Positions 20,220 through 27,866 of a stretch of DNA of 27,866 nucleotides are shown in pieces. The position numbers and the translations under genes were made by a program. Position 1 is the stretch's first letter, and each line of letters starts with the position of its first letter. The DNA is from a virus. The stretch spans positions 1-27,866 of the IMG/VR virus record IMGVR_UViG_3300033149_003888. One strand, 5' to 3'. The notes beneath the pieces were generated by a model that saw nothing but the letters and a program-made list of their open reading frames with translations, had not been told where the DNA came from and did not search any database.

Positions 20220-22414
20220 TGGCTATTGGCGGGACATTAGGCGCTTTAGTTGTAGAGATAACAACTGATTTGTCAAATCTGAATACAGGATTAAAGCAGG
20301 CTAATGCGAATGTTCAGAAATCATCAGGGGAGATATTAAAAACTGCTTCTCAAATTGGCAGGACAATGTCAATTATGGGGCTTGCGATAACAGGGGCTTT
20401 CGGAGTGGCAGTCAAGGAAGCTTCTGATTTTTCGCAGGGGATTGCGGATGTTCTTACCTTAGTCGAAGATGTCGATGGTACGATAAGAGAAAACTTTATT
20501 GAAGGGGTTGATGAGCTATCGACAGAATTCGGGGAAGCTTCTGGACAATTAACAAAATCATTGTTTGATATTCAATCTGCAACCGGCGATTCCGCGGATG
20601 CGATAAATAAATTAAGAGCGGCGACAAAGCTTGCGGTTGGCGGTAATAGTAATCTTGAGGCCTCGACCGCTGGATTGCTTACCTTATTAGAATCCTATGG
20701 AGATCAGTTAAGAGGGGCGGCAGACGGTGCTGATTTGCTATTTCAAGCACAAGTCAAGGCAAGGGCTACAGTTGGTGAATTGGCTGATGCCTCTGGGTTA
20801 TTCTTACCTATTGCAAGGCAATTAAATATCAATGTTGAGGAATTGTTTTCTACGTTTTCAAGCATGACGGTTGCTTTGGGGAACACAAAAGAATCGGCTA
20901 CCGCGTTAAGGGGTGTATTGAATGGATTTATTAAGCCGACAGAGGAATTGACAGAATTAACAGCAAAATGGGGATTTGCAACTGCACAGCAGGCATTAAA
21001 AGAATTGGGGCTTCTTGGTGTCTTGAAAAAATTAAAAGGAGTCGAGCAGGCAAGGCTTGGTGATTTATTTCCACGAATTGAAGGGTTGAAGGGGTTGTTT
21101 GCGGTATTAAAAGATCTTGAAAATGTGGAAGAAGATGTTTTGTTTTTGCGTGAAAGAGAAGGTGCGGTTGATGAAGCACTTGCGATTCAGTCGGAAGAAT
21201 TCAATCGGCAGGTTAAAATTGCCACGCAGAATTTTCTTTCTTTTGCAAGAACAATAGGACTAATTTTGTTGCCTGTTTTAAATGATTTCTTCAAACAAAT
21301 CACGCCATTATTAGAAGATATTAAGAATTTCGCTAAAGAACATGAAAAATTGACAAAATTTGTTATTGGATTGACTGCTTCTTTTGGTCTATTGTTTTTA
21401 GCCTTGGGGCCATTATTAATAGTTTTGCCAGGACTTGTTACCTTGTTGACTTCAACGGCTGTTGCGATTACAGCGATAAAAACAGCATTAACTGGGCTTA
21501 GCGGTATTGCAGCTGCGGCGTTCGCAGGATGGGGATTGGGAAGATTGCTTGGAGATGTTACCGGATTAGATGAAGCTTTAAGCGGTGAAGATGGTTTTTT
21601 CACAAAGATGTTTATTGCTTTAGAGACTGCAAAGACAAAATGGGAAATGCTCAAAAAAATAATTTCATTAGTAAAAGATGAGGCTATCGCCGCCGGGCTT
21701 GCGTCGTTGGGAATTAAAGTTGCTGAAGAAGAAAAAAGAGATGATGAAGAGGAGACTGCTAATAATGAAATTGATTTAGGAGAAATAGTTATTGAGAAAA
21801 AGGCAGAGCAGGCAAAGAACGAAGTTAATATTGTCAAAAAGAAAAATGCTTTGATCAGGGCGTTAGAAGATCAATTTAATAAAATTACGATAAAAGCAGA
21901 AGCAAACAAAGAAAAAACTCGGCAGATGTTGAGGCAACAAACTTATAATCAATTTAAGGATTTGCTTGCGCAGGCATCAGCGGAGAGTAAAACTGCGGCA
22001 AATATTTTAAAAGCAGTAAGGATCGGAGAGGCGATTGCTAATACTGCAACAGCGGTAACTCAAGCATTAGCGGTGTTTCCCGGGCCATTAGGAATAACAT
22101 GGGCTGGTATAGTTTCTGCTATGGGGGCGGCTCAAATTGCTTTAATATCAGGGGTTAAATTTGCTACTGGTACAGATACAGTGCCGGCAATGCTTTCTCC
22201 AGGGGAAACAGTTATTCCGAGAACATTTGCGGATGCGATCAGACAGGGAAGATTAACCTTGAGCGGCCCGGCAGATAAAATAGACAGGAATAATAATTCA
22301 GAAATTGAAGTTAATTTCAATATGTATGGGGATATAAATACTCCAGTGGAGCTGGATCAATTAAAAGAAGATTTCGGTGATGAAGTTAAAAACGCGCTTA
22401 AAGGAACTGGATAA
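20219..22414 (+). CDS. Tape measure protein, 731 aa
   Basis: The N-terminal coiled part (TTDLSNLNTGLKQANANVQKS) and the Ala/Gly-rich sequence AITGAFGVAVKEASDFSQGIADV follow the TP901-type tape measure pattern. A hydrophobic stretch lies around residues 378-425 (FVIGLTASFGLLFLALGPLL and following), and a coiled acidic linker is near 505-560. The C-terminus carries FATGTDTVPAMLSPGETVIP, a conserved ending motif of this family. At roughly 0.15 nm per residue it implies a tail near 110 nm (inference). It is short for the family and no lysozyme or peptidase domain is seen. It overlaps both neighbours by one base. Confidence 0.9.
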   Translation: MAIGGTLGALVVEITTDLSNLNTGLKQANANVQKSSGEILKTASQIGRTMSIMGLAITGAFGVAVKEASDFSQGIADVLTLVEDVDGTIRENFIEGVDELSTEFGEASGQLTKSLFDIQSATGDSADAINKLRAATKLAVGGNSNLEASTAGLLTLLESYGDQLRGAADGADLLFQAQVKARATVGELADASGLFLPIARQLNINVEELFSTFSSMTVALGNTKESATALRGVLNGFIKPTEELTELTAKWGFATAQQALKELGLLGVLKKLKGVEQARLGDLFPRIEGLKGLFAVLKDLENVEEDVLFLREREGAVDEALAIQSEEFNRQVKIATQNFLSFARTIGLILLPVLNDFFKQITPLLEDIKNFAKEHEKLTKFVIGLTASFGLLFLALGPLLIVLPGLVTLLTSTAVAITAIKTALTGLSGIAAAAFAGWGLGRLLGDVTGLDEALSGEDGFFTKMFIALETAKTKWEMLKKIISLVKDEAIAAGLASLGIKVAEEEKRDDEEETANNEIDLGEIVIEKKAEQAKNEVNIVKKKNALIRALEDQFNKITIKAEANKEKTRQMLRQQTYNQFKDLLAQASAESKTAANILKAVRIGEAIANTATAVTQALAVFPGPLGITWAGIVSAMGAAQIALISGVKFATGTDTVPAMLSPGETVIPRTFADAIRQGRLTLSGPADKIDRNNNSEIEVNFNMYGDINTPVELDQLKEDFGDEVKNALKGTG

Positions 22415-23175
22415 TGGGAAATATAACTTTTACGCTTAAAGATGCGAATGGAGTCGAATATAATTTTAATAATACTTTTAAGCTTAGCGGCTTGCCTTTT
22501 CGGATGAGAATAAATAATCAGAAAGTTGCGTTTTCTCATGGGGGAAAGGATATGGGCGACAATAAGATAGAGGCAAGAGATATTACTTTGAGAGGGAAAA
22601 TTCATTCAAACAGCACTTCGGATTTCGAATCGCAATTGACAGCATTAAAAGCGGCGTGTTTTAAGTTAAATCAGACATTATATTATGATAGTGATAAATA
22701 TATAAAAATTAGATGTGTTGATAGATTTCGGGAAAAGCCGAGCGCTGATGGTTCTTTCTTGGTGTGTTCTGATATTGAAATTAGGTTTTTCGCGGAAGAT
22801 CCGTTTATGTATAAAAATATTGAGACTTCAAATTTCACTTTCTTGGAATCGAGCGGACAGCAATTTGATATAAATAATCCGGGAAATGTGGATGTGTTTG
22901 TTGTTATAGGAATGACGACACGGGTTGCGAATAATGATTTTACAATTAAAAATATTACAGCCGGATTGAGCTTTTCAATGCAGGATGGGAATTTCGTAGA
23001 AGGGTCTACGATAATTTTTGATTCTATTAATGGAACTGTTAAAACGAATGGAGATAATTCTATAAGATATTTTAACGGACAATTCATAAGAATGGTTGCG
23101 GGGACAAATACATTTGAATATGTAGGGGCAACGCCTTGCGGTGTATCAATTAGATATACGGAGAGAAATTTATAA
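22414..23175 (+). CDS. Distal tail protein (Dit-like), 253 aa
   Basis: The sequence FNNTFKLSGLPFRMRINNQKV..., then AARDITLRGKIHSNS-type beta alternation, fits the Sipho_tail / Dit N-terminal domain (residues about 1-125). A second beta domain follows (residues about 140-250, ending EYVGATPCGVSIRYTERN), like a galectin-like Dit C-domain. It would form the hub ring at the end of the tail tube. ATG 22414 overlaps the tape measure stop (ATAATG). The length of 253 aa and the position directly after the tape measure are standard. Confidence 0.82.
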   Translation: MGNITFTLKDANGVEYNFNNTFKLSGLPFRMRINNQKVAFSHGGKDMGDNKIEARDITLRGKIHSNSTSDFESQLTALKAACFKLNQTLYYDSDKYIKIRCVDRFREKPSADGSFLVCSDIEIRFFAEDPFMYKNIETSNFTFLESSGQQFDINNPGNVDVFVVIGMTTRVANNDFTIKNITAGLSFSMQDGNFVEGSTIIFDSINGTVKTNGDNSIRYFNGQFIRMVAGTNTFEYVGATPCGVSIRYTERNL

Positions 23176-24407
23176 TGGCTTATACAGATAGGAAAATAAA
23201 GCGTGCCATATTTGGTTTTAGAAGGTTTAGAGATATAAGATTTAGAGAGGCGTTATTTAACGTTCTGAATTTCCCTAAACAGAATAAAGGGGTTAAATTA
23301 AAAATATACGATCGTGATGGAATTAAACTGCAAGAGATAGGGGATGATATACAGAATAATATCTTGGGAAAAGTGCGGTTTGAACTTATAGAAAGAGGAT
23401 GCGGGGCGTTTTCTTTTGAGTTAAAGGGTTTGCCTTCCATCGACATAGAATTTACGCATAGAGTTGATATCCATTTATTCGGTGATGTAAATCCTTGGTT
23501 TTCCGGTGAAGTGTTTAAATTGCCGGAAACAGGAACAACGGAGAGGCCTTATAAATATTCCGGATTTGGATATGCTTATCAGCTTGACACAACAAGGATA
23601 AATCAGGCGTATAATTCCACGGCTTTTCCGGCTTCTTCTGACCGTGAAATAGGGAAAATAGTTAAGCATTTAATGACAAATTTTATCGAGCCGAATTCTG
23701 ATATTGTATATAATGAATTTAAAATAGAATCTCCTGGCTTTGAAGTAACAGATATAAATTTTGATAGAATTTCGGCAAAGCAGGCGTTAGAAAAGCTGAA
23801 AGATATTGCGCAGAATTTTATTTATGGGGTTGATGAAAAAAGAGAATTATTTTTCAAGGCAGTTGATTCAGAAGTCAATCAAGATGCGATTAGATTTGTA
23901 GGAAAGCACATAAACAGTTTTAAGCCTAAACAGCCGGATTCAAGCGCGGTTGTAAATGTGATTGATATTGTTTCAGGGTTGATAACGTCTGGATCGAATT
24001 ATATCGCAACGGTTGAGGATACTGATTCGCAGGATACTTATGGAAAAAGATGGGCGAAATTGTCTATCCCCGAGGCATTGAATATAAATGACGCGGAAAG
24101 GTGGGGCAATTATAGGTTGTCGCAATTGAAAAATCCTAAAAAATCTGCTAAACTAAAGAATGTAGATATTATTGATCAAACAAGAATTGCGGCTGAAGGG
24201 AAAGCGCGCATATTTGACATAGATGGAACAGCACACGAATTTTATATTAAGAAAGTAATTTATACCTCATCAGAGCGGGGCATTTCAATGGATTGGCATC
24301 TTGGGGAAATAGATATTCCTTTTGAAGAGGGGATATTGGACATGATCAGAGATATAAAAAATCAAGAAGTACTGCAAGCTTCAAATGTTGAACAGTTGAG
24401 CAGTTAA
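23175..24407 (+). CDS. Tail hub / tail-associated protein, 410 aa
   Basis: The protein is beta-rich with mixed segments (KLKIYDRDGIKLQEI, GKVRFELIERGCGAFSFELKG, IDIEFTHRVDIHLFGD, YGKRWAKLSIPEALNIND). It resembles the gp27-like hub found after Dit in siphoviruses (Tal/gp37-like), but it lacks a long C-terminal lysozyme or peptidase domain, so it is the hub only. It overlaps Dit by one base. A helix (QKALEKLKDIAQNFIYG-like, written SAKQALEKLKDIAQNFIYG in the gene) separates the two domains. Function by location: forms the tail tip and holds fibres. Confidence 0.72.
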   Translation: MAYTDRKIKRAIFGFRRFRDIRFREALFNVLNFPKQNKGVKLKIYDRDGIKLQEIGDDIQNNILGKVRFELIERGCGAFSFELKGLPSIDIEFTHRVDIHLFGDVNPWFSGEVFKLPETGTTERPYKYSGFGYAYQLDTTRINQAYNSTAFPASSDREIGKIVKHLMTNFIEPNSDIVYNEFKIESPGFEVTDINFDRISAKQALEKLKDIAQNFIYGVDEKRELFFKAVDSEVNQDAIRFVGKHINSFKPKQPDSSAVVNVIDIVSGLITSGSNYIATVEDTDSQDTYGKRWAKLSIPEALNINDAERWGNYRLSQLKNPKKSAKLKNVDIIDQTRIAAEGKARIFDIDGTAHEFYIKKVIYTSSERGISMDWHLGEIDIPFEEGILDMIRDIKNQEVLQASNVEQLSS

Positions 24408-24422
24408 AAAGGGAGTGATATT

Positions 24423-25709
24423 ATGATAAATAATTTTTCTATCAAATATGATTACCGGTTCGATCCTTTCTTGGAAGTTAGTAATGCGGTATCGATAACG
24501 GATGAAGATAAGGTTGTGCCGAGCAGTTCACCTTTTTATATTGATCTTGAAGAAGTGCCCTTGAAAGAAATTCCCTCCACGATAACAGCGTATGATGTTA
24601 CTGACGGAGTTACACTTACAGAAGTAACTTCTACGCCTGGCTCAAACGAATTTCAAGTTGACTGGAAATATTTAACTGGGAAAGTTAGATTTAATTCTGC
24701 TCAAAGCGGAAATACGATAAGGTTTAATTACAAGGGGACTGGGCATTCGGTTGCTGCGACATTTCTAAATGTCTTGGCTAATTGGATCGGGGCAGGATAT
24801 ACATTAACAGATGCGCATGACCATGATGGACAAAACAGTAAAAAAGTAACAGGAACGGCTGACAATACTATTACAGGTGCTATGATTCAGCAAGATGCGG
24901 TAACAAGTGAAAAAATTCAAGACGGGACTATTAATGCGACAAATATGGCTAATTCGGCTATTACAGAAGCGAAGGTTGCCGCCAGCGCAGTTTCTCAATC
25001 GAAATTAAAAACATCACAAGGGGAAGTTTCTCATGGTGGTAGCAGTGTGGCGCAATATACTTTACCGGGCGGTGAGTATGGATTTTATCCACAAATTAAA
25101 ATGGCAAATACAGGTAGCTATACTTATGACGCAAGTATAATTGGAGAGGCTACATTTGCAGGGTGGACGTCTTATGTTACAAAAATTGGCTTAAAATCTG
25201 GAGGCGTCCCTTCATATATTTATGCACAACAAAGATATATAACTTCGTCGGGTAAAGATCATTGGATTTTCTTATTAGTGGATAAGGCAACTAAAAATAT
25301 TGTTTCTTCTTGGCAAGCACCTGACCATCCTTCTTATGGGAGTAATGCTGATGAAAATGAAATGACGCATCCGTTTGGTGCTTTCGATGGAACGAAATAC
25401 GAAGTGGTGCTTGTTGATAATGAAATACTGAACGAATTAAAAAAGAAAATTACTCGGAAAAAATCTATGCTTACTCTTATTAACGAAGAGTACATGGTTG
25501 ATGAAACTTCAAGCCCTGAATATGAACCAAGAGAAATAATCGAAATTGACGAGTTTGGCGATATGCCTGGTGAAGTCTTAGGCGAGTTTGATACTCCGGA
25601 TTGGGCGAGGATTAAAATTAAAAAGGATAAATTTACATTGAAAAAAAGAATAGTTGAAACGTTGCCTCCAATAATTAAATACAAAAGGTTAAAAAGGAAG
25701 GGTGTATAA
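24423..25709 (+). CDS. Tail fibre / receptor-binding-like protein, 428 aa
   Basis: The N-terminal ~110 residues are a beta domain (SAQSGNTIRFNYKGTGHSVA). A region with the HDHDG motif (TLTDAHDHDGQNSKK) follows. Next come short Ala/Ile repeats (ADNTITGAMIQQDAVTSEKI, then QDGTINATNMANSAITEAKV, AASAVSQSKLKT), typical of a trimeric fibre shaft, encoded at about 24,840-25,010. Then there is a globular beta domain (VSHGGSSVAQYTLPGGEYGF onward) and a highly charged, Glu/Lys-rich C-terminus. AAAGGGAGTGA (24408-24418) precedes ATG 24423. I assign it as a fibre from its repeat architecture and its place after the hub. Confidence 0.75.
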   Translation: MINNFSIKYDYRFDPFLEVSNAVSITDEDKVVPSSSPFYIDLEEVPLKEIPSTITAYDVTDGVTLTEVTSTPGSNEFQVDWKYLTGKVRFNSAQSGNTIRFNYKGTGHSVAATFLNVLANWIGAGYTLTDAHDHDGQNSKKVTGTADNTITGAMIQQDAVTSEKIQDGTINATNMANSAITEAKVAASAVSQSKLKTSQGEVSHGGSSVAQYTLPGGEYGFYPQIKMANTGSYTYDASIIGEATFAGWTSYVTKIGLKSGGVPSYIYAQQRYITSSGKDHWIFLLVDKATKNIVSSWQAPDHPSYGSNADENEMTHPFGAFDGTKYEVVLVDNEILNELKKKITRKKSMLTLINEEYMVDETSSPEYEPREIIEIDEFGDMPGEVLGEFDTPDWARIKIKKDKFTLKKRIVETLPPIIKYKRLKRKGV

Positions 25710-25710
25710 A

Positions 25711-27606
25711 ATGAAAATGTCTTGGCTGTTTTTCCCATTGTTGTTTTTTCTATCTTGTAATCTTGTGTTCGGGCAGGGAATGCCTGTATTAGACTGGGCT
25801 GAATATATCGAAACAGATACGAGCAATTTTGATAATAACCTTTCCGGTGATGATGATACGGTACAAAAAGCGTTAGATAAGCTTGATGATATGTCCAGCG
25901 GCGGTTCTATTTCAGATGATGCTTACGGAGCAAGCTGGGACGGAGATACAACAACAGGAGCGTCAAGAAATGCGATATATGATAAGATAGAAACTTTAGC
26001 TGGAGGGCACGATGCTGTTACCTTGGACGCTAATGCTGATACTTTGCTTAGCTTATCTGGTCAAGAGTTAGGGTTAGATACGCAAACGGCGAATTATATA
26101 TTTTCGGGGCCTTCCTCTGGTGCGCCCGCAGTGCCGTCATTTCGGGCATTAGCCGATGATGATATACCGAATGCGATAACTGTTACTCCAATAAACGCAA
26201 CAACTGAGTCGGCGATTGAAGCAGTTGTTGATTTGCAAGATCTGCAAGGCGCGGTTACCGACTCTCAGGTCCCTGATGATATTACCATTACAGAGACAGA
26301 TCCTAATGCTCTTTTAACCGCGGGAACTGATAATGTGAAGGACACTCATATTGACTGGGGTTCAGGGGCCGGCCAAGTTGACTCAGACGATATTCCAGAA
26401 GGAAGCACAAATTACTTTGACGATGATGGGGTTGATGATGATGTCCCGGAAGCGGGAGACTATACCAATCTTACCGGCGGTACTGCAATCACCAATTCTC
26501 CCACTGGCACTATTAACGTTGACATAGCGGCAATAACAGACGGAGACACTACACACGTTCCAAGTTCTGACGGGGTATATGATTTTTGTGAAACTACCCA
26601 AGATTATCTCAAAACCTCAGAAAATAACGATAGTGCTGACGATGTTACTGACGACAATGTCGAAAGTATGGCTACCGCAGGGGTCTCGGGGACCAGTCCT
26701 ATTAGTGATGGTGCTGGCGCGTTAGCCATGACTGATGTTTTGACAGAGGCAGAGCTGGACACAGAGGCTGAATTAGAAGCGCAAATAACAGACATGGCTA
26801 ATATTATTCAAGCCACGGAGATTGATACAGAGGCAGAATTTGAGGCTATTTGCGCGTCTTTGAACTTCATTATATCGACAGAGATTGATACGTCCGCTGA
26901 ATTAGCCGCGATTATTGGCGACGAAACCGGGTCTGGCGCGGCGGTGTTTGCTGCCTCGCCGACATTGGTAACACCGACACTTGGGGCGGCCACAGCTACC
27001 ACGCTGGACACAGGACAAGGGGCGCATGAGCTGTATGCTATGGACCAGGACGTACAAACAACAGACGCGGTTACCTTTGCCACTGTTGACACCGGCAACG
27101 GGGCTTATGAACTGCAGGACGCCTCTGATATTGCTAAGGGAATGGTAGAATTGGCGACCAGTGCGGAGACTACCACAGGCACAGACGCGGCAAGGGCGGT
27201 TACTCCCGACGGGATAGCCGGCAGTGATTATGGTAAAAGGGTTATTCAGCTTAAACTTACTAACGAAGATACCGCGCTGTCTACCGGAGACGGGGCGATT
27301 ATATTTGTTGTCAGCTCTGAACTTAACGGATATAACCTTGTTGACGCGGACGCTGCGGTTACAACTGTATCTTCTTCCGGCACTCCGACATATCAGGTTA
27401 GGAATGTTACAGACAGCGTGGATATGTTATCTACCAGCATAACAGTAGACGCCAGTGAATATACAAGCTATACTGCGGCGACTCCGCCAGTGATAGACAC
27501 TACCCATGATGATGTTGCTACAGGCGATTTAATTGCCATAGACAAAGACGTTGCCGGCACTGGCGAAAAGGGCGATATTGTTGTTTTAACGTTTCAGAAA
27601 CCGTGA
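25711..27606 (+). CDS. Secreted-type, repeat-rich tail fibre-like protein, 631 aa
   Basis: ATG 25711 follows AAAAAGGAAGGG (25691-25702). Residues 1-22 are a textbook signal peptide: KMS, then WLFFPLLFFLSCNLVFG with cleavage after G21 likely. Cys16 gives only a poor lipobox. The mature part is acidic, Thr/Ala/Gly/Asp-rich, and carries fibre motifs: FDNNLSGDDDTVQKALDKLD, GSGAAVFAASPTLVTPTLGAA, and DIAKGMVELATSAETTTGTDAARAVTPDG, all familiar from phage side fibres. There are degenerate TEIDTEAE repeats. A signal peptide on a phage fibre is odd. The gene is far richer in GC than its left neighbours, which suggests acquisition by transfer. Confidence 0.72.
   Translation: MKMSWLFFPLLFFLSCNLVFGQGMPVLDWAEYIETDTSNFDNNLSGDDDTVQKALDKLDDMSSGGSISDDAYGASWDGDTTTGASRNAIYDKIETLAGGHDAVTLDANADTLLSLSGQELGLDTQTANYIFSGPSSGAPAVPSFRALADDDIPNAITVTPINATTESAIEAVVDLQDLQGAVTDSQVPDDITITETDPNALLTAGTDNVKDTHIDWGSGAGQVDSDDIPEGSTNYFDDDGVDDDVPEAGDYTNLTGGTAITNSPTGTINVDIAAITDGDTTHVPSSDGVYDFCETTQDYLKTSENNDSADDVTDDNVESMATAGVSGTSPISDGAGALAMTDVLTEAELDTEAELEAQITDMANIIQATEIDTEAEFEAICASLNFIISTEIDTSAELAAIIGDETGSGAAVFAASPTLVTPTLGAATATTLDTGQGAHELYAMDQDVQTTDAVTFATVDTGNGAYELQDASDIAKGMVELATSAETTTGTDAARAVTPDGIAGSDYGKRVIQLKLTNEDTALSTGDGAIIFVVSSELNGYNLVDADAAVTTVSSSGTPTYQVRNVTDSVDMLSTSITVDASEYTSYTAATPPVIDTTHDDVATGDLIAIDKDVAGTGEKGDIVVLTFQKP
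26743..26910 (+). repeat. Degenerate TEIDTEAEFEA-type coding repeats
   Basis: Three units read TEAELDTEAELEA (from 26743), TEIDTEAEFEA (from 26815) and TEIDTSAELAA (from 26878). The last two starts are 63 bases (21 codons) apart. They fall in the middle of the fibre-like protein and have drifted at the nucleotide level, so they are an old duplication, probably giving a coiled or beta-helical shaft rung. Confidence 0.7.
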
Positions 27607-27614
27607 GGGATTGT

Positions 27615-27866
27615 ATGAGAGCAATAGTTATATGCTTAATATTACTGATTACTGTTAACTGTTTTGGCGCGGAATTTTTAATATTAGCCCGTCCGCATTG
27701 GTATGACCGAATAAGCGATGAGGAAAAAACCGCCCGCGAACTTGACGCCGCAGAATTTGAAAGCAGATATGTTATCGGCGATATCGTGGATGTCTTTCCT
27801 GACGGGCGGCTGGGACAATATGCCGACGCTAACGGCACGTTTTATGTCGTGCGGGTAAAGGGGTTG
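27615..27866 (+). CDS. Partial small protein with signal-peptide-like start, 84 aa visible
   Basis: ATG 27615 follows GAGGGA (27605-27610), nine bases after the previous stop. The frame runs open to the end of the window. Residues 1-19 (MRAIVICLILLITVNCFGA) are a hydrophobic signal-like or TM segment. After it comes EFLILARPHWYDRISDEEKTA, then GDIVDVFPDGRLGQ..., ending FYVVRVKGL. From memory this 'PHW ... GDxVxVxPDG ... F.VV.VxGL' form is common in small phage structural proteins found next to fibres, usually without a leader. GC-rich like the gene before it. The remainder lies outside the window. Confidence 0.6.
   Translation, partial: MRAIVICLILLITVNCFGAEFLILARPHWYDRISDEEKTARELDAAEFESRYVIGDIVDVFPDGRLGQYADANGTFYVVRVKGL

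Noticed and set aside
21187-21837. Long open frame on the minus strand (216 aa)
   Set aside because: It mirrors the tape measure gene, has Ser/Ala/Ile-rich shadow composition and no ribosome site. All well-supported genes lie on the plus strand.
25753-25761. Lipobox reading of the fibre signal peptide (Cys16)
   Set aside because: F-L-S-C departs from the usual [LVI][ASTVI][GAS]C rule at two positions; cleavage after VFG (residue 21) is the better guess.
1-27866. CRISPR arrays, tRNA genes, integrase or attachment sites
   Set aside because: No regularly spaced repeats, cloverleaf-like runs, recombinase motifs or flanking direct repeats were seen in the window.

Overview
The window is a contiguous late region of a tailed double-stranded DNA phage or prophage, most likely a siphovirus, cut at both ends. 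Every supported gene is on the + strand, tightly packed with many 1-17 base stop/start overlaps. The gene order is the classical one: terminase, portal, protease/scaffold, decoration protein, capsid, connectors, tail tube, chaperones, tape measure, distal tail, hub, fibres. No sheath or contractile baseplate genes are seen, which favours Siphoviridae-type morphology. Most of the DNA is AT-rich with AGA/AGG arginine codons and good Shine-Dalgarno sites. The host is a bacterium, but its phylum cannot be fixed from this window. Two signal-peptide-like N-termini at the right end hint at, but do not prove, unusual virion-envelope biology.

Layout. Positions 2-3183 hold about ten small genes: helical proteins, a zinc-ribbon protein, a two-TM membrane protein and a nuclease-fold-like protein. 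Positions 3184-3349 form the only real regulatory gap: a near-consensus promoter, a possible 6-residue leader ORF and a symmetrical terminator, arranged like a late-gene attenuator or antitermination switch. Positions 3350-8533 hold the small and large terminase, a 115-aa protein, and a portal that is fused to a MuF-like C-terminus and interrupted by a LAGLIDADG intein. Positions 8545-12397 hold a beta-domain/coiled-coil protein, a ChaB-protease-scaffold fusion with a nested scaffold start, a DUF2190-type decoration protein and the major capsid protein.

Positions 12477-18720 are the head-tail connector block, and they are the most unusual part. Three connector genes alternate with a polysaccharide pyruvyl transferase, a GT4 glycosyltransferase and a 785-aa protein carrying three GT2-like domains plus a TPR-like tail. 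The sugar genes are translationally overlapped with structural genes, so they are part of the late operon. They may glycosylate the virion or remodel the host surface late in infection.

Positions 18717-25709 are the tail module: zinc ribbon, tube, two tail assembly chaperones linked by a probable -1 frameshift at T TTT TTG, a 731-aa tape measure, distal tail protein, hub and first fibre. From about 25.7 kb the composition becomes much more GC-rich. The last two genes (a 631-aa repeat-rich fibre-like protein and a truncated small protein) both start with a signal-peptide-like segment, suggesting a separately acquired receptor-interaction module. No integrase, lysis, replication, tRNA or CRISPR features are visible.
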